Of a stretch of 64,000 nt of DNA, positions 47,989 through 56,203 are shown piece after piece (position 1 is the stretch's first letter; every line of letters begins with the position of its first letter). Location: the NCBI RefSeq assembly GCF_003709565.1, contig NZ_QNRC01000001.1, forward strand, positions 62,001-126,000. The letters run 5' to 3'. The notes under the pieces were generated by a model. It had not been told where the DNA came from. It did no database searches and saw only the letters and a list, made by a program, of their open reading frames with translations. The position numbers and the translations under genes are program-made. The stretch comes from Paracoccus sigandri (GTDB lineage: Bacteria; Pseudomonadota; Alphaproteobacteria; Rhodobacterales; Rhodobacteraceae).

Positions 47989-49536
47989 ATACATGCTGAT
48001 CTGCTTGTCGTCCTTGCCGGCGCGCTGGCGGCGCACGATCAGGTGGTTCAGCGCGCCCACATAGGCCTTCACGCTGGCCAGGATCGTGTCGGTATCGGCG
48101 GCCTGGCCGTTGACGATGCGCCCGTCCTCCTCCATCCGCACGGAAACGGTGGCCTGGGCGTCGGTGCCCTCGGTCACGGCATGGACCTGGTACAGCTTCA
48201 GCCGCGCGTTATGCGGGAAGATCTGCTTGACGGCGTTGAAACAGGCATCCACGGGCCCGTCGCCGGTCGCATGGACGGTCCTTTCCTCGCCATCGACCAC
48301 CATGGTCAGGTCGGCGGATTGCCCGTCGCTGCCGCAGACCACGCGCAGATGCTTGACCTGCAGGTGATCGTCCTCGGTATTGGCCGAGGCATCCTGCACC
48401 AGCGCGACGATGTCCTCGTCGTAGACCTCCTTCTTGCGGTCGGCCAGCGCCTTGAAGCGCACGAAGATGTCCTTCAGCTGGTTGTCGCCCACCTCGAAGC
48501 CCAGATCGGCCAGCTTGGCGCGCAGCGCCGCGCGGCCGGAATGCTTGCCCATCGCGATATTGTTCTCGTTCAGGCCGATATCGGCGGGGCGCATGATCTC
48601 GAAGGTCTCGACATTCTTCAGCACGCCGTCCTGGTGGATGCCCGATTCGTGCAGGAAGGCGTTCTTGCCGACGATGGCCTTGTTCGGCTGCACCACGAAG
48701 CCCGAGACCTGCGCCACCCGGCGCGAGATCGCCATGATCTTGGTCGTGTCGATGCCGGTGGTGAAGGGCATGATGTCATGGCGCACCTTCATCGCCATCA
48801 CCACCTCTTCCAGCGCGGTATTGCCGGCACGCTCGCCCAGCCCGTTTATGGTGCATTCGATCTGCCGGGCACCGGCCTCGACGGCGGCCAGGGAGTTCGC
48901 CGTCGCCATGCCCAGGTCGTTGTGGCAATGGGTGGCGAAGATCACCTCGTCCGCGCCCGGCACGCGCTCCAGCAGCATGGCGATCAGCGCGGCGCTTTCG
49001 CGCGGCGCGGTATAGCCCACCGTGTCGGGGATGTTGATCGTGGTGGCGCCCGCCTTGATGGCGATTTCCACGACGCGGCACAGATAGTCATGTTCGGTCC
49101 GCGTCGCGTCCATCGGCGACCATTGCACGTTGTCGCACAGGTTGCGGGCATGGGTCACGGTCTGCTCGATGCGTTCCGCCATCTGGTCCATGTCCAGGTT
49201 GGGGATCGCCCGGTGCAGCGGCGAGGTGCCGATGAAGGTGTGGATGCGCGGCCGGCGGGCGTGTTTCACCGCCTCCCAGCAGCGGTCGATATCGGGGATC
49301 TGGGCGCGGGCCAACCCGCAGATGACGCTGTTCTGCGCCTGTTTCGCGATCTCGGACACGGCGGCGAAATCGCCTTCCGAGGCGATGGGGAAGCCCGCCT
49401 CGATGATGTCCACGCCCATCTCGTCCAGCATCTGGGCGATCTCCAGCTTCTCGGCATGGCTCATGGTGGCGCCGGGCGATTGCTCTCCGTCGCGCAGCGT
49501 GGTGTCGAAAATGACTACTCGGTTCTTGTCGGTCAT
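47980..49536 (-). CDS. leuA: 2-isopropylmalate synthase
   Basis: This 518-residue TIM-barrel enzyme condenses acetyl-CoA with 2-oxoisovalerate, the first committed step of leucine synthesis. 'FDTTLRDGEQSPGATMS' holds the metal and substrate residues, 'HCHNDLGMATANSLAAVEAG' supplies the metal His pair, and 'NGLGERAGNTALEEVVMAM' is the second family signature. The C-terminal part (about 395-510) is the regulatory domain that binds leucine for feedback inhibition. The ATG at 49536 begins the conserved N-terminus. A leucine attenuator lies upstream. Confidence 0.96.
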   Translation of the reverse strand: MTDKNRVVIFDTTLRDGEQSPGATMSHAEKLEIAQMLDEMGVDIIEAGFPIASEGDFAAVSEIAKQAQNSVICGLARAQIPDIDRCWEAVKHARRPRIHTFIGTSPLHRAIPNLDMDQMAERIEQTVTHARNLCDNVQWSPMDATRTEHDYLCRVVEIAIKAGATTINIPDTVGYTAPRESAALIAMLLERVPGADEVIFATHCHNDLGMATANSLAAVEAGARQIECTINGLGERAGNTALEEVVMAMKVRHDIMPFTTGIDTTKIMAISRRVAQVSGFVVQPNKAIVGKNAFLHESGIHQDGVLKNVETFEIMRPADIGLNENNIAMGKHSGRAALRAKLADLGFEVGDNQLKDIFVRFKALADRKKEVYDEDIVALVQDASANTEDDHLQVKHLRVVCGSDGQSADLTMVVDGEERTVHATGDGPVDACFNAVKQIFPHNARLKLYQVHAVTEGTDAQATVSVRMEEDGRIVNGQAADTDTILASVKAYVGALNHLIVRRQRAGKDDKQISMYSH

Positions 49537-49621
49537 CGGTCTTGCTTTCCTGCGCATGTCCCTTGCGGGCATGTCGTCCGTATTCGTGGGGATTTCATGG
49601 GGATACCGGGCACGAACCTGA

Positions 49622-49649
49622 CTGAGCGGCGGCCCGGAGACCCGCTCAG
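49622..49649 (-). terminator. Attenuator hairpin of the leu leader
   Basis: Perfect 8-bp arms CTGAGCGG and CCGCTCAG enclose a 12-nt loop. The first arm includes the stop codon (TGA) of the leader peptide and lies right after its Leu codons. No T-run follows. A ribosome paused on the Leu codons would cover the first arm, so hairpin formation should depend on leucyl-tRNA supply; that mechanism is inference. Confidence 0.6.
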
Positions 49650-49744
49650 CGCAGCGTAAGCAGCAGCAGACCGCGGAGTTGCACGCAGCCGCACGCGCCA
49701 AGGGGCGCGGTCGGAGCAGTGGCGATATGAAGCATCCGAGTCAT
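49646..49744 (-). CDS. leuL: leu operon leader peptide
   Basis: This short ORF of 32 residues (29 if the second ATG at 49735 is used) ends in 'CVQLRGLLLLTLR'. Four consecutive Leu codons (three CTG and one CTT) and a fifth nearby lie 4 to 24 nt before the stop, immediately in front of a hairpin. The downstream gene is leuA, the first enzyme of leucine synthesis. This is the arrangement of ribosome-mediated attenuators. A second small hairpin (CGCGCC/GGCGCG, 49694-49709) lies within the ORF and could form the alternative structure. A poor -10 (CATATT) ends seven bases before the first ATG, so the transcript may be leaderless. Confidence 0.75.
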   Translation of the reverse strand: MTRMLHIATAPTAPLGACGCVQLRGLLLLTLR

Positions 49745-49945
49745 GTGCCGGAATATGCAGCCAGCCGAGGCGCTTGAAAAGAGGAAATCTGTCCGCATCG
49801 GCCCGAATTTCCGCCCCTCCGGCGCCACCGGCCCCCCGCGCCGAAGGGCCGGGCGGGCGCTTCCGCTTCGCGATTGCCGCGAAAATCCGGCTGGGGCATT
49901 GTCGATGGCGGGGCATCCAGGCCCGCCGTCCCGAAGGAATCCGCG
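49745..49945. other. Divergent intergenic region upstream of leuL
   Basis: These 201 bases separate the minus-strand leu leader from the plus-strand gene at 49946 and should contain both promoters. Of the open frames, none looks conserved. Apart from a weak TTTTCA-CATATT pair on the minus strand I see no clear site. Confidence 0.3.
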
Positions 49946-50335
49946 ATGCGACTGATATTCCTCGTCCCGCTGCTGCTGCTGCTGCCGATGCCGGCGGCCG
50001 CCTTCACGGCCCAGAACGGCATGACGGCGCGGCAGGTCGGCCCGACCGAGATCGCCGTCGACCATCATGCGCGGCGCGACGACACCGATTACTGGTGCGC
50101 GGCCGGCGATTTCGCCCGGCGCGCCCTGGGCCAGCCGGGCGAGACCCGCATCTGGCGGGCCACCCCCAAGCCGCGCGGGGCGGGGCAGGGCATCGTCTTC
50201 ACGCTCGATCCCGCGCGCAAGGCAGAGGGCGCGGGGCTGTCCCATTTCGGCGCGGGGCCGCGGGACGGGTCGCTGTCGGTGGGCATGGCCGTGGCGAATT
50301 TCTGCCGCGTGAACCTGCCCTATTGGCGGGACTGA
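49946..50335 (+). CDS. Small secreted protein of unknown function
   Basis: This 129-residue protein has a Leu-rich signal peptide (MRLIFLVPLLLLLPMPAAA). The mature part has two cysteines, in 'DYWCAAGDFARRALGQ' and 'VANFCRVNLPYWRD', which could form a disulfide in the periplasm. A GAAGGA site precedes the ATG at 49946. It appears to be a conserved small periplasmic protein of Rhodobacterales, but I do not know a family name or function. It is convergent with the next gene. Confidence 0.72.
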   Translation: MRLIFLVPLLLLLPMPAAAFTAQNGMTARQVGPTEIAVDHHARRDDTDYWCAAGDFARRALGQPGETRIWRATPKPRGAGQGIVFTLDPARKAEGAGLSHFGAGPRDGSLSVGMAVANFCRVNLPYWRD

Positions 50336-50365
50336 CCGGCATCCTCTCCGGGACGGTCCGTCGCG

Positions 50366-50755
50366 TCAGCCCGGCAGCGGGCCGCAGCGGCGGGCATGGG
50401 GATAGACCGCGCCGTCCTCCGAGATCAGCGCGAATTCGTCCTGGCCCCGAATCTCCAGCCGCATCGGCTGGGTGAAGGCATCGGGTCCGGGCGGCAGCGA
50501 TCCGATCCGGGCGCTGACGCTGAAGCCGCCCTGCCTGTCCTGGGGCGCGATGTCGTCCAGCGCGGTGAAGCTGGTCACCCAGCGCAGCAGCCAGAGGCCG
50601 TCGATCTGCTCGAAGGTGAAGCTGTTGCCGGGATGGCCGTCGGCGCAGCCGGTGTCGGTGCCGACATAGAGGCCGGGCTGCAACGGCAGATCCTGGGCCG
50701 GGGCCACGCCTGCCCAGGACACGGCCAGAAGGGCGGAAAACACTGGAACTCTCAT
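50366..50755 (-). CDS. Small secreted protein of unknown function
   Basis: This 129-residue protein has a signal peptide (MRVPVFSALLAVSWAGVAPAQ). The mature domain looks like a small beta-rich fold with Trp-containing strands ('FTFEQIDGLWLLRWVTSF') and two cysteines ('TGCADGHPG' and 'ARRCGPLPG') that may pair. It is about the size of lipocalin-like or inhibitor-type periplasmic proteins, but I cannot assign it. The ATG at 50755 begins the signal peptide; the frame extends 19 residues upstream without sense. Confidence 0.7.
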   Translation of the reverse strand: MRVPVFSALLAVSWAGVAPAQDLPLQPGLYVGTDTGCADGHPGNSFTFEQIDGLWLLRWVTSFTALDDIAPQDRQGGFSVSARIGSLPPGPDAFTQPMRLEIRGQDEFALISEDGAVYPHARRCGPLPG

Positions 50756-50833
50756 GAACCTGCCGTCCCGAACAATTCGCCACACGCCAGCTTGGCACGG
50801 CACCGCCGCCACCGTCCAGCGGCTTTGCGTCGT

Positions 50834-51526
50834 TCAGCGCCGCTCGGGGATCAGCTGCTGCACCGCCCCGGCCAGCAGCAGCCAGACCGAGCTGGCGACC
50901 AGCCCCCAGATCGCCCAGCTGTCGGGGTGGAAATCGCCCCAGGCCGCGACGCCCGCGCAAAGCACCCAGAAGCCCGCGACGGGCAGCGAGACCGCGCGCC
51001 AGCGCCGGGTCCGCACGGGGTGGATGAACTTGATGTTGGTGAACATGGCGATGGACAGCACCACGATGATTGCCAGGATCACCATCCAGTGCGGCTGCAC
51101 CGCGAACAGCACCAGCACCACCATGTTCCAGCAGCCGGGAAAGCCCGCGAAGCTGTTGTCGCGGGTCTTCATCCGCGTATCGGCGAAATAGATGACGCTG
51201 CCATAGACGATGACGATGATCGCGAACCAGCCGGTCCAGCCCGTCAGCAGTCCCGATTCGAACAGCGCGAAGGCCGGGATGAACACATAGGTCAGATAGT
51301 CGATGATCAGGTCCATCAGCACGCCGTCATAGGCGGGCCAGTTCTTCTTGACGTGGTAGCGCCGGGCCAGCGGGCCGTCGATGCCGTCGACGACGAAGGC
51401 CACGACCAGCCACAAGAACATCAGCGACCATTCCTCGGCCACCGCCGCCAGCATGGCCAGCATCGACAGAACCGCGCCGGTCGCGGTCAGAAGATGGACG
51501 AGAAGAGCCTTGGTGCGCAAATGCAT
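50834..51526 (-). CDS. pcs: Phosphatidylcholine synthase
   Basis: This 230-residue membrane enzyme condenses CDP-diacylglycerol with choline to form phosphatidylcholine in one step, a pathway typical of alphaproteobacteria. It has about seven helices and a CDP-alcohol phosphotransferase motif spread over residues 47-75: Asp-Gly, Ala-Arg, then Gly and two Asp ('DGVLMDLIIDYLTYVFIPAF'), with a wider spacing than in other family members, as known for Pcs. Length is normal. It needs external or made choline; no choline uptake gene is adjacent. Confidence 0.92.
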   Translation of the reverse strand: MHLRTKALLVHLLTATGAVLSMLAMLAAVAEEWSLMFLWLVVAFVVDGIDGPLARRYHVKKNWPAYDGVLMDLIIDYLTYVFIPAFALFESGLLTGWTGWFAIIVIVYGSVIYFADTRMKTRDNSFAGFPGCWNMVVLVLFAVQPHWMVILAIIVVLSIAMFTNIKFIHPVRTRRWRAVSLPVAGFWVLCAGVAAWGDFHPDSWAIWGLVASSVWLLLAGAVQQLIPERR

Positions 51527-51575
51527 CCGGCCTTTTTTGCAGGTTGAGCCCAGCCGTGCAACAGGACTGTGAGGC

Positions 51576-52361
51576 TCAGCGCAGGATCGGCGGGCCCTTG
51601 GGACGCGGCGGCGCGGGCGGCGGCTCGGGCAGGGTCAGATCGAAACGCAGCGCCCCCGCCGGGGCGGCGCCGTCCGAGAAGCTGATATCGACGCCGCCGG
51701 GCTGCGGCGGCAGGAAGGCCAGCGCCTCGGCAAGCGCCTTGGCGATGGCCGGCTGGCGATCGGTCGGGGCGCCCTCGACCAGCAGCAGATGCGCGACCGG
51801 CGCGCCCTCCGGCCCCGCCACGCCCGATCCCGCCACGCCCGGCCCCGCCACGCCGGCCAGAGCCGCGCCCGCGATCAACCCGCGCATGTCGCCCAGCCGC
51901 GCGGCCAGCGGTTCGGCCAGGGCCTCGACCGTGGCGGGGGCGGGGGCGGTCAGGCGCAGCCGCGCCTCGGCCGCCTCGGGGGCGGCGGACAGCGCGCCCT
52001 GCAGCCAGTCCAGCATCGCCGCATCCAGCAGCATCTCCGAGGGATGGCCGGGATTGACCAGCAGCCCCGCGCCCTCGGCCAGCAAAAGCCCCGCCAGCAC
52101 CCGGCCCGGCATCGCCGCATAGGCGACGGGCGCGCCGAAGAAATCGGCCAGCCGGTCCTCGGCGTCGCAGGCCAGCGCCACCGGGCCGGTCTCCAGCGGG
52201 AAGATCCGCAGCTCGATGCTGTCGCCGGCAGGTTCGGCGGTCAGGGCGACGACAAGCTCGGTATCGGCAAGGCGCGACAGCATCCGGGCGCGCTGCGGCG
52301 GATCGGCATCGTGGAAGGGAACGGGCGCAAGCTGGTCCAGCGCGGTGGGATTGGCGGTCAT
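51576..52361 (-). CDS. SseB-like protein
   Basis: This 261-residue cytoplasmic protein has an SseB N-terminal type domain: 'LSRLADTELVVALTAEPAGD', 'LACDAEDRLADFFGAPVAYA' and 'GLLVNPGHPSEMLLDAAML'. A second, C-terminal SseB-like domain is plausible from 'HLLLVEGAPTDRQPAIAKAL'. Between them a hydrophobic stretch repeats the five-residue unit GVAGP/S three times (DNA period 15 nt). SseB is linked to serine sensitivity in E. coli, but its mechanism is not known. It follows pcs by about 50 nt on the same strand, upstream in transcription order. Confidence 0.8.
   Translation of the reverse strand: MTANPTALDQLAPVPFHDADPPQRARMLSRLADTELVVALTAEPAGDSIELRIFPLETGPVALACDAEDRLADFFGAPVAYAAMPGRVLAGLLLAEGAGLLVNPGHPSEMLLDAAMLDWLQGALSAAPEAAEARLRLTAPAPATVEALAEPLAARLGDMRGLIAGAALAGVAGPGVAGSGVAGPEGAPVAHLLLVEGAPTDRQPAIAKALAEALAFLPPQPGGVDISFSDGAAPAGALRFDLTLPEPPPAPPRPKGPPILR
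51806..51860. repeat. 15-bp tandem repeat within the SseB-like gene
   Basis: Three imperfect copies of the 15-nt unit CCCCGCCACGCCCGR lie head to tail and encode GVAGP-GVAGS-GVAGP on the minus strand. Because the unit is a multiple of three, copy-number change would alter length without frameshift. Confidence 0.6.
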
Positions 52362-52488
52362 GATCGGTTCTCCGGTCCTGCCCCTGCCCTAGTCGCCCGG
52401 CGCGGGGCAGGCAAGCCCGGCCGAAGGCAGGGGCGCCCTGACGCAGGCGTGATTTCGCGAAACCGCGCGCGGCGGCAATATAGGCGCC

Positions 52489-53484
52489 ATGGACCGACGC
52501 ATCTTCCTGACCGCTGCCACCGCCGCGCTGGCGCTGCCCGCCCTGGCCCGCGCCAGCAACCTGACGCCGCTGCTGACCGAGGCCGAGGCGCTGGACGGGC
52601 TGCGCGCCATCGCCCTGTGGCGCGACGGAGCGGAAATCGCGGCGCGGGGCTATGGCGGCTGGACGCCCGACCGGCCGACCAACATCAAGTCGGCCTCGAA
52701 ATCGGTGGTCTCGGCGCTGGCGGGCATCGCCATCGCGCGCGGGCACCTGGAAGGCGCGGGCCAGCCCATCGCGCCGATCCTTCAGGCCGACCTGCCGCCC
52801 GACCCCGATCCGCGCCTGGCCCAGGTCACGCTGGGACACCTGCTGTCGATGCAGGCCGGGCTGGAGCGGCAGTCGGGCGCGAATTACGGCCGCTGGGTCA
52901 GCAGCCCGAACTGGGTGCGCGCGGCGCTGGCGGCGCCCTTCACGCAGGATCCCGGCGGGCGGATGCAATATTCGACCGCCTCGACGCATCTGGTCGCGGC
53001 GATCCTGACGCGGATGACCGGGCGCCCGGCGCTGGAGCTGGCGCGCGACTGGCTGGGCCCGGTGCCGGGATTCGCGATCACCGGCTGGGACCGCGACCCG
53101 CAGGGCATCCATCTGGGCGGCAACCAGATGGCGATGTCCACGCGCTCGCTTCTGGCCTTCGGCACGCTTTATGCGCAGCAGGGCCGCGCCGGCGGGCGGC
53201 AGGTCGTTCCCGAAAGCTGGATCGCGGAAAGCTGGCAGCGGCGGACCGCCTCGATCTTCAGCGGCCAGGGCTACGGCTATGGCTGGTTCATCGGCCAGCT
53301 GGGCGGGCGGGACGTGCGCTATGGCTGGGGCTATGGCGGGCAGATGGTCTATGTCTTTCCCGCCGCGCGCGGCCGGCCCGCGGCGGTGATCGCGATCACC
53401 TCGGACCCCGACCGGCCCTCGGCCCGGACCGGCTATCGCAACCGGCTGCACGACCTGGCCGGGCGGATGGTCGGGACGCTGTAG
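52489..53484 (+). CDS. Beta-lactamase family serine hydrolase, exported
   Basis: This 331-residue protein belongs to the class C/esterase-type serine hydrolases (6-aminohexanoate-dimer hydrolase-like). The catalytic SxxK is Ser68-Lys71 ('NIKSASKSVVSALAG'); a Tyr in 'MQYSTASTHLVAAILTRM' is the likely second-motif residue, and 'RYGWGYGGQMVYVFP' supplies the third region. The N-terminus 'DRRIFLTAATAALALPALA' has a twin-arginine-like signal for export. The substrate cannot be predicted: it could be an ester, peptide or cell-wall fragment. Confidence 0.85.
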   Translation: MDRRIFLTAATAALALPALARASNLTPLLTEAEALDGLRAIALWRDGAEIAARGYGGWTPDRPTNIKSASKSVVSALAGIAIARGHLEGAGQPIAPILQADLPPDPDPRLAQVTLGHLLSMQAGLERQSGANYGRWVSSPNWVRAALAAPFTQDPGGRMQYSTASTHLVAAILTRMTGRPALELARDWLGPVPGFAITGWDRDPQGIHLGGNQMAMSTRSLLAFGTLYAQQGRAGGRQVVPESWIAESWQRRTASIFSGQGYGYGWFIGQLGGRDVRYGWGYGGQMVYVFPAARGRPAAVIAITSDPDRPSARTGYRNRLHDLAGRMVGTL

Positions 53485-53516
53485 GCCGCCCCGACGCAAC
53501 GCCGTCCGTCGTCAGG

Positions 53517-53966
53517 TCAGTCGATCAGGTCGCCCGCCTGGAAATTGCCCAGGTTGCCCAGCAGCTGGCCGATCAGCGAGATCTCGGTCACGCTGCCCTC
53601 GGTCACGCGCCGCGACAGGGTGACGACGCGGCCGCGCTCCAGCCCGAAACGCTCGACATTGCTGACCCTGCCGTTCTGGTCGAACGAGATGGCGACCACC
53701 TGGCGCTCGACCTCTTGCGGCTTGCTGGCGCCATAGTGACGCCAGCGCGAGCCGACATAGTACCAGCCCGAGCCGGTCAGCAGCCCCTGCGCCGACGGCC
53801 GCCCGATCAGTTCGGGCAGATCGTCCATCGTGGTCTGGCCGACCACGACCTGCGACAGGTCGATCTCGGGCGGCACGAAGCCGTGGTTGCGATAGATGGG
53901 CGCGCAGGCGGCCAGCCCCAGAACGGCCACGAAGGCCAGTATCAGCATCTGCCGGATGGCTGCCAT
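53517..53966 (-). CDS. bamE: Outer-membrane assembly lipoprotein BamE-like
   Basis: This 149-residue lipoprotein has the lipobox 'GLAAC' at the end of its signal peptide and a BamE/SmpA/OmlA domain: 'LSQVVVGQTTMDDLPELIGR' and 'WYYVGSRWRHYG', then 'VVAISFDQNGRVSNVERF'. It would sit in the outer membrane with BamA to assist beta-barrel insertion. It is the neighbour of the divergent yceD gene, a common arrangement in this order. The ATG at 53966 starts the signal peptide; the longer frame is non-coding. Confidence 0.92.
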   Translation of the reverse strand: MAAIRQMLILAFVAVLGLAACAPIYRNHGFVPPEIDLSQVVVGQTTMDDLPELIGRPSAQGLLTGSGWYYVGSRWRHYGASKPQEVERQVVAISFDQNGRVSNVERFGLERGRVVTLSRRVTEGSVTEISLIGQLLGNLGNFQAGDLID

Positions 53967-54093
53967 GAATTCTTGTCCCTCTTGCTGCGGCGGTTGACGC
54001 GGCCCGCCCGGCTTAGCAAACTCGGGCAGCGCGCTCAAGCAGGCCATGACCGGCCGGCCCGCCGCGCGCCCAGACACCGCCAGAGGCCCGCCC

Positions 54094-54615
54094 ATGACTG
54101 CCGCCCAGACCCACCCGCTGCGCCTGCGCGTCGCGCATCTGAACCCGCGCGCCCCCACCGCCTTCGCCTTGCGCCCCGATGCCGAGGCCCGCGCCGCGAT
54201 CGCCGGGGAACTGGGCCTGCCGGGCCTGCCCCGGCTGGCCTTCGAGGGCCGGATCCGCGCCGGGGCGGGCGACGGCTGGGAACTGGAGGGGCGGCTGACC
54301 GCGCGGGTCACGCAAGCCTGCGTCGTCACGCTGAAGCCGGTGAAGACCACGATAGACGAACAGGTCCGCCGGCTCTATTCGCCGCATCTGGCCACCCCGG
54401 AGGCCGACGAGGCCGAGATGCCGGACGACGCGCTGGAGCCCCTGGGCCAGTTCATCGACGTCTCGGCGGTGATGGTCGAGGAACTGGCGCTGGCCCTGCC
54501 GGAATACCCGCGCGCCGACGGCGCGGGGCTGGACAGCCCCGCCGGGGACGCGCCCGATTCCGATACCCGCAAGCCCTTCGCCGGGCTGGACCAGCTACTG
54601 CGCGGCAAGGACTGA
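54094..54615 (+). CDS. yceD: YceD/DUF177 family protein
   Basis: This 173-residue protein is the DUF177 protein usually found before rpmF. The family signature is 'VTQACVVTLKPVKTTIDEQV' at about 79-98 together with 'IDVSAVMVEELALALPEYPR' near residue 130. The family is linked by context, and in plants by genetics, to large-subunit rRNA metabolism; molecular function is not established. The ATG at 54094 gives the family start. It is divergent from bamE and is followed 246 nt later by rpmF. Confidence 0.9.
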   Translation: MTAAQTHPLRLRVAHLNPRAPTAFALRPDAEARAAIAGELGLPGLPRLAFEGRIRAGAGDGWELEGRLTARVTQACVVTLKPVKTTIDEQVRRLYSPHLATPEADEAEMPDDALEPLGQFIDVSAVMVEELALALPEYPRADGAGLDSPAGDAPDSDTRKPFAGLDQLLRGKD

Positions 54616-54672
54616 ACCGCCCGGCGTTGCAGCGCCGCCACAGCAAAAACCCGTCAAATGCCGGGAAACGCC

Positions 54673-54701
54673 TTGCCTTGCGCGCCGGTTGCGCCTATCT
54701 G
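54673..54701 (+). promoter_or_regulatory. Tandem promoter 1 before rpmF
   Basis: TTGCCT, a 17-nt spacer and TATCTG lie 160 nt before rpmF. The same TATCTG-17-TTGC layout recurs 83 nt downstream. Confidence 0.5.
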
Positions 54702-54755
54702 CGGGCTTCGTCGTGCCGCGGGCGCGCTTTTCGGCGGATGCTCGGCGGCAGGGGC

Positions 54756-54784
54756 TTGCGGGCATGGCCGTCTTGGCGTATCTG
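54756..54784 (+). promoter_or_regulatory. Tandem promoter 2 before rpmF
   Basis: TTGCGG, 17-nt spacer, TATCTG, about 78 nt before the rpmF ATG. Together with the copy at 54673 it suggests that rpmF-plsX-fabH is driven independently of yceD. Confidence 0.5.
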
Positions 54785-54861
54785 CGCGGTTCATTTACGA
54801 ATTCCAATCTCCCGGCAAGGTCGGCGCCGCGCCCTCCTGCCCAGACAACCGAGGTCTTGAC

Positions 54862-55068
54862 ATGGCTGTCCCTCAGAATCGCGTGACCCGCTCGAAACGC
54901 AACATGCGCCGCGCGCATGACGCGCTGGTCGCGGGCAACCCGAACGAATGCACCAATTGCGGCGAGCTGAAGCGCCCGCATCACGTCTGCCCCTCTTGCG
55001 GCCATTACGGCGACCGCGAAGTGGTCGCGCAGGCCAACGAGATCGATCTGGACGACGACGCGGCCTGA
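54862..55068 (+). CDS. rpmF: Ribosomal protein L32
   Basis: This 68-residue protein of the large ribosomal subunit begins '[20 protein letters not shown]' and has a zinc-ribbon of two CxxC pairs ('[17 protein letters not shown]'). All four cysteines are present, so this is the zinc-binding form. An acidic tail ends the protein. The ATG at 54862 gives standard length. It precedes plsX and fabH, the classic link of ribosome and phospholipid synthesis genes. Confidence 0.97.
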   Translation: MAVPQNRVTRSKRNMRRAHDALVAGNPNECTNCGELKRPHHVCPSCGHYGDREVVAQANEIDLDDDAA

Positions 55069-55090
55069 TCCGGGCCGGCAACGTCCTCAG

Positions 55091-56203
55091 ATGACCGCAG
55101 ATCCCGCGATCAACCCGGCACCGCGCGCCCCCAAGCCAGGGGACGGCGTGGTGATTTCGGTTGACGCGATGGGCGGCGATCGCGGCCCCTCGGTCGTGGT
55201 CGCGGGCATGGCCGAAAGCGCCGCCCGCAACCCCGAGATCCGCTTCATCGTCCACGGCCCGCAGGATGAGCTGAGCCGCCTGATCGGCCGCCGCAAGGCG
55301 CTGGCCGGCCGCTGCGACATTCGCCATGCCGACGACGTGGTGACGATGGAGGACAAGCCCAGCCAGGTGCTGCGCAAGGGCAGCGGCACCTCGATGTGGT
55401 CGGCGCTGGAATCGGTGCGCGGCGGTGAGGCGACGGCGGCGGTCTCCTGCGGCAATACCGGCGCGCTGATGGCCATGTCGATGCTGCGCCTGCGCAAGCT
55501 GCCGGGCGTGAACCGCCCCGCCATCGCCTGCCTGTGGCCCTCGATGAACCCGCAGGGCTTCAACATCATGCTGGATGTCGGCGCCGATATCCGCGCCGAT
55601 GCCCATGACCTGCTGCAATATGCGCTGATGGGCGCCTCCTATGCGCGCAACGGCATGGGGCTGGAGCGGCCGCGCATCGGCCTGCTGAACGTCGGCACCG
55701 AGGAACACAAGGGCCGGGCCGAGCTGAAACAGGCCAACGAGCTGATCGCCGCGGCCACCGAATCGGGCCAGTTCGACTATGTCGGCTTCGTCGAGGGCGG
55801 CGACCTCCCGTCTTCGCGCGTCGATGTGATCGTGACGGACGGATTTACGGGTAATATCGCCTTGAAGACCGGAGAGGGCACGGCCAAGCTGGTCGGCACG
55901 TTCCTCAAGGATGCCTTTGCCAATTCGATCATGTCAAAATTTGCCGCCCTGCTTGCGATGACCTCGCTGAAGCGTCTTCAGAAACGCATCGACCCGCGCC
56001 GCGTGAATGGCGGCATCTTCCTGGGCCTGAACGGCACCGTGGTGAAATCGCATGGCTCGGCCGACGCCACCGGCGTCTCGGCGGCGATCAAGCTGGCCTT
56101 CACGCTGGCGAAATCGGGCTTCCAGGACCGCCTGGCCGCCCGCGTGGCGCAAGGCGCGGCCGCCAGTTTCGAGACCGGCGAATCGGGCGGGGTGGCCTCG
56201 TGA
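55091..56203 (+). CDS. plsX: Phosphate acyltransferase PlsX
   Basis: This 370-residue enzyme makes acyl-phosphate from acyl-ACP, feeding PlsY for phospholipid synthesis. Family markers are 'ISVDAMGGDRGPSVVVAGMA', 'CGNTGALMAMSMLRLRKLPG', 'LNVGTEEHKGRAELKQAN' and 'VIVTDGFTGNIALKTGEG'. A short non-conserved N-terminus of about 17 residues precedes the first strand. The stop overlaps the GTG of fabH by 4 nt. It lies 22 nt after rpmF. Confidence 0.96.
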   Translation: MTADPAINPAPRAPKPGDGVVISVDAMGGDRGPSVVVAGMAESAARNPEIRFIVHGPQDELSRLIGRRKALAGRCDIRHADDVVTMEDKPSQVLRKGSGTSMWSALESVRGGEATAAVSCGNTGALMAMSMLRLRKLPGVNRPAIACLWPSMNPQGFNIMLDVGADIRADAHDLLQYALMGASYARNGMGLERPRIGLLNVGTEEHKGRAELKQANELIAAATESGQFDYVGFVEGGDLPSSRVDVIVTDGFTGNIALKTGEGTAKLVGTFLKDAFANSIMSKFAALLAMTSLKRLQKRIDPRRVNGGIFLGLNGTVVKSHGSADATGVSAAIKLAFTLAKSGFQDRLAARVAQGAAASFETGESGGVAS

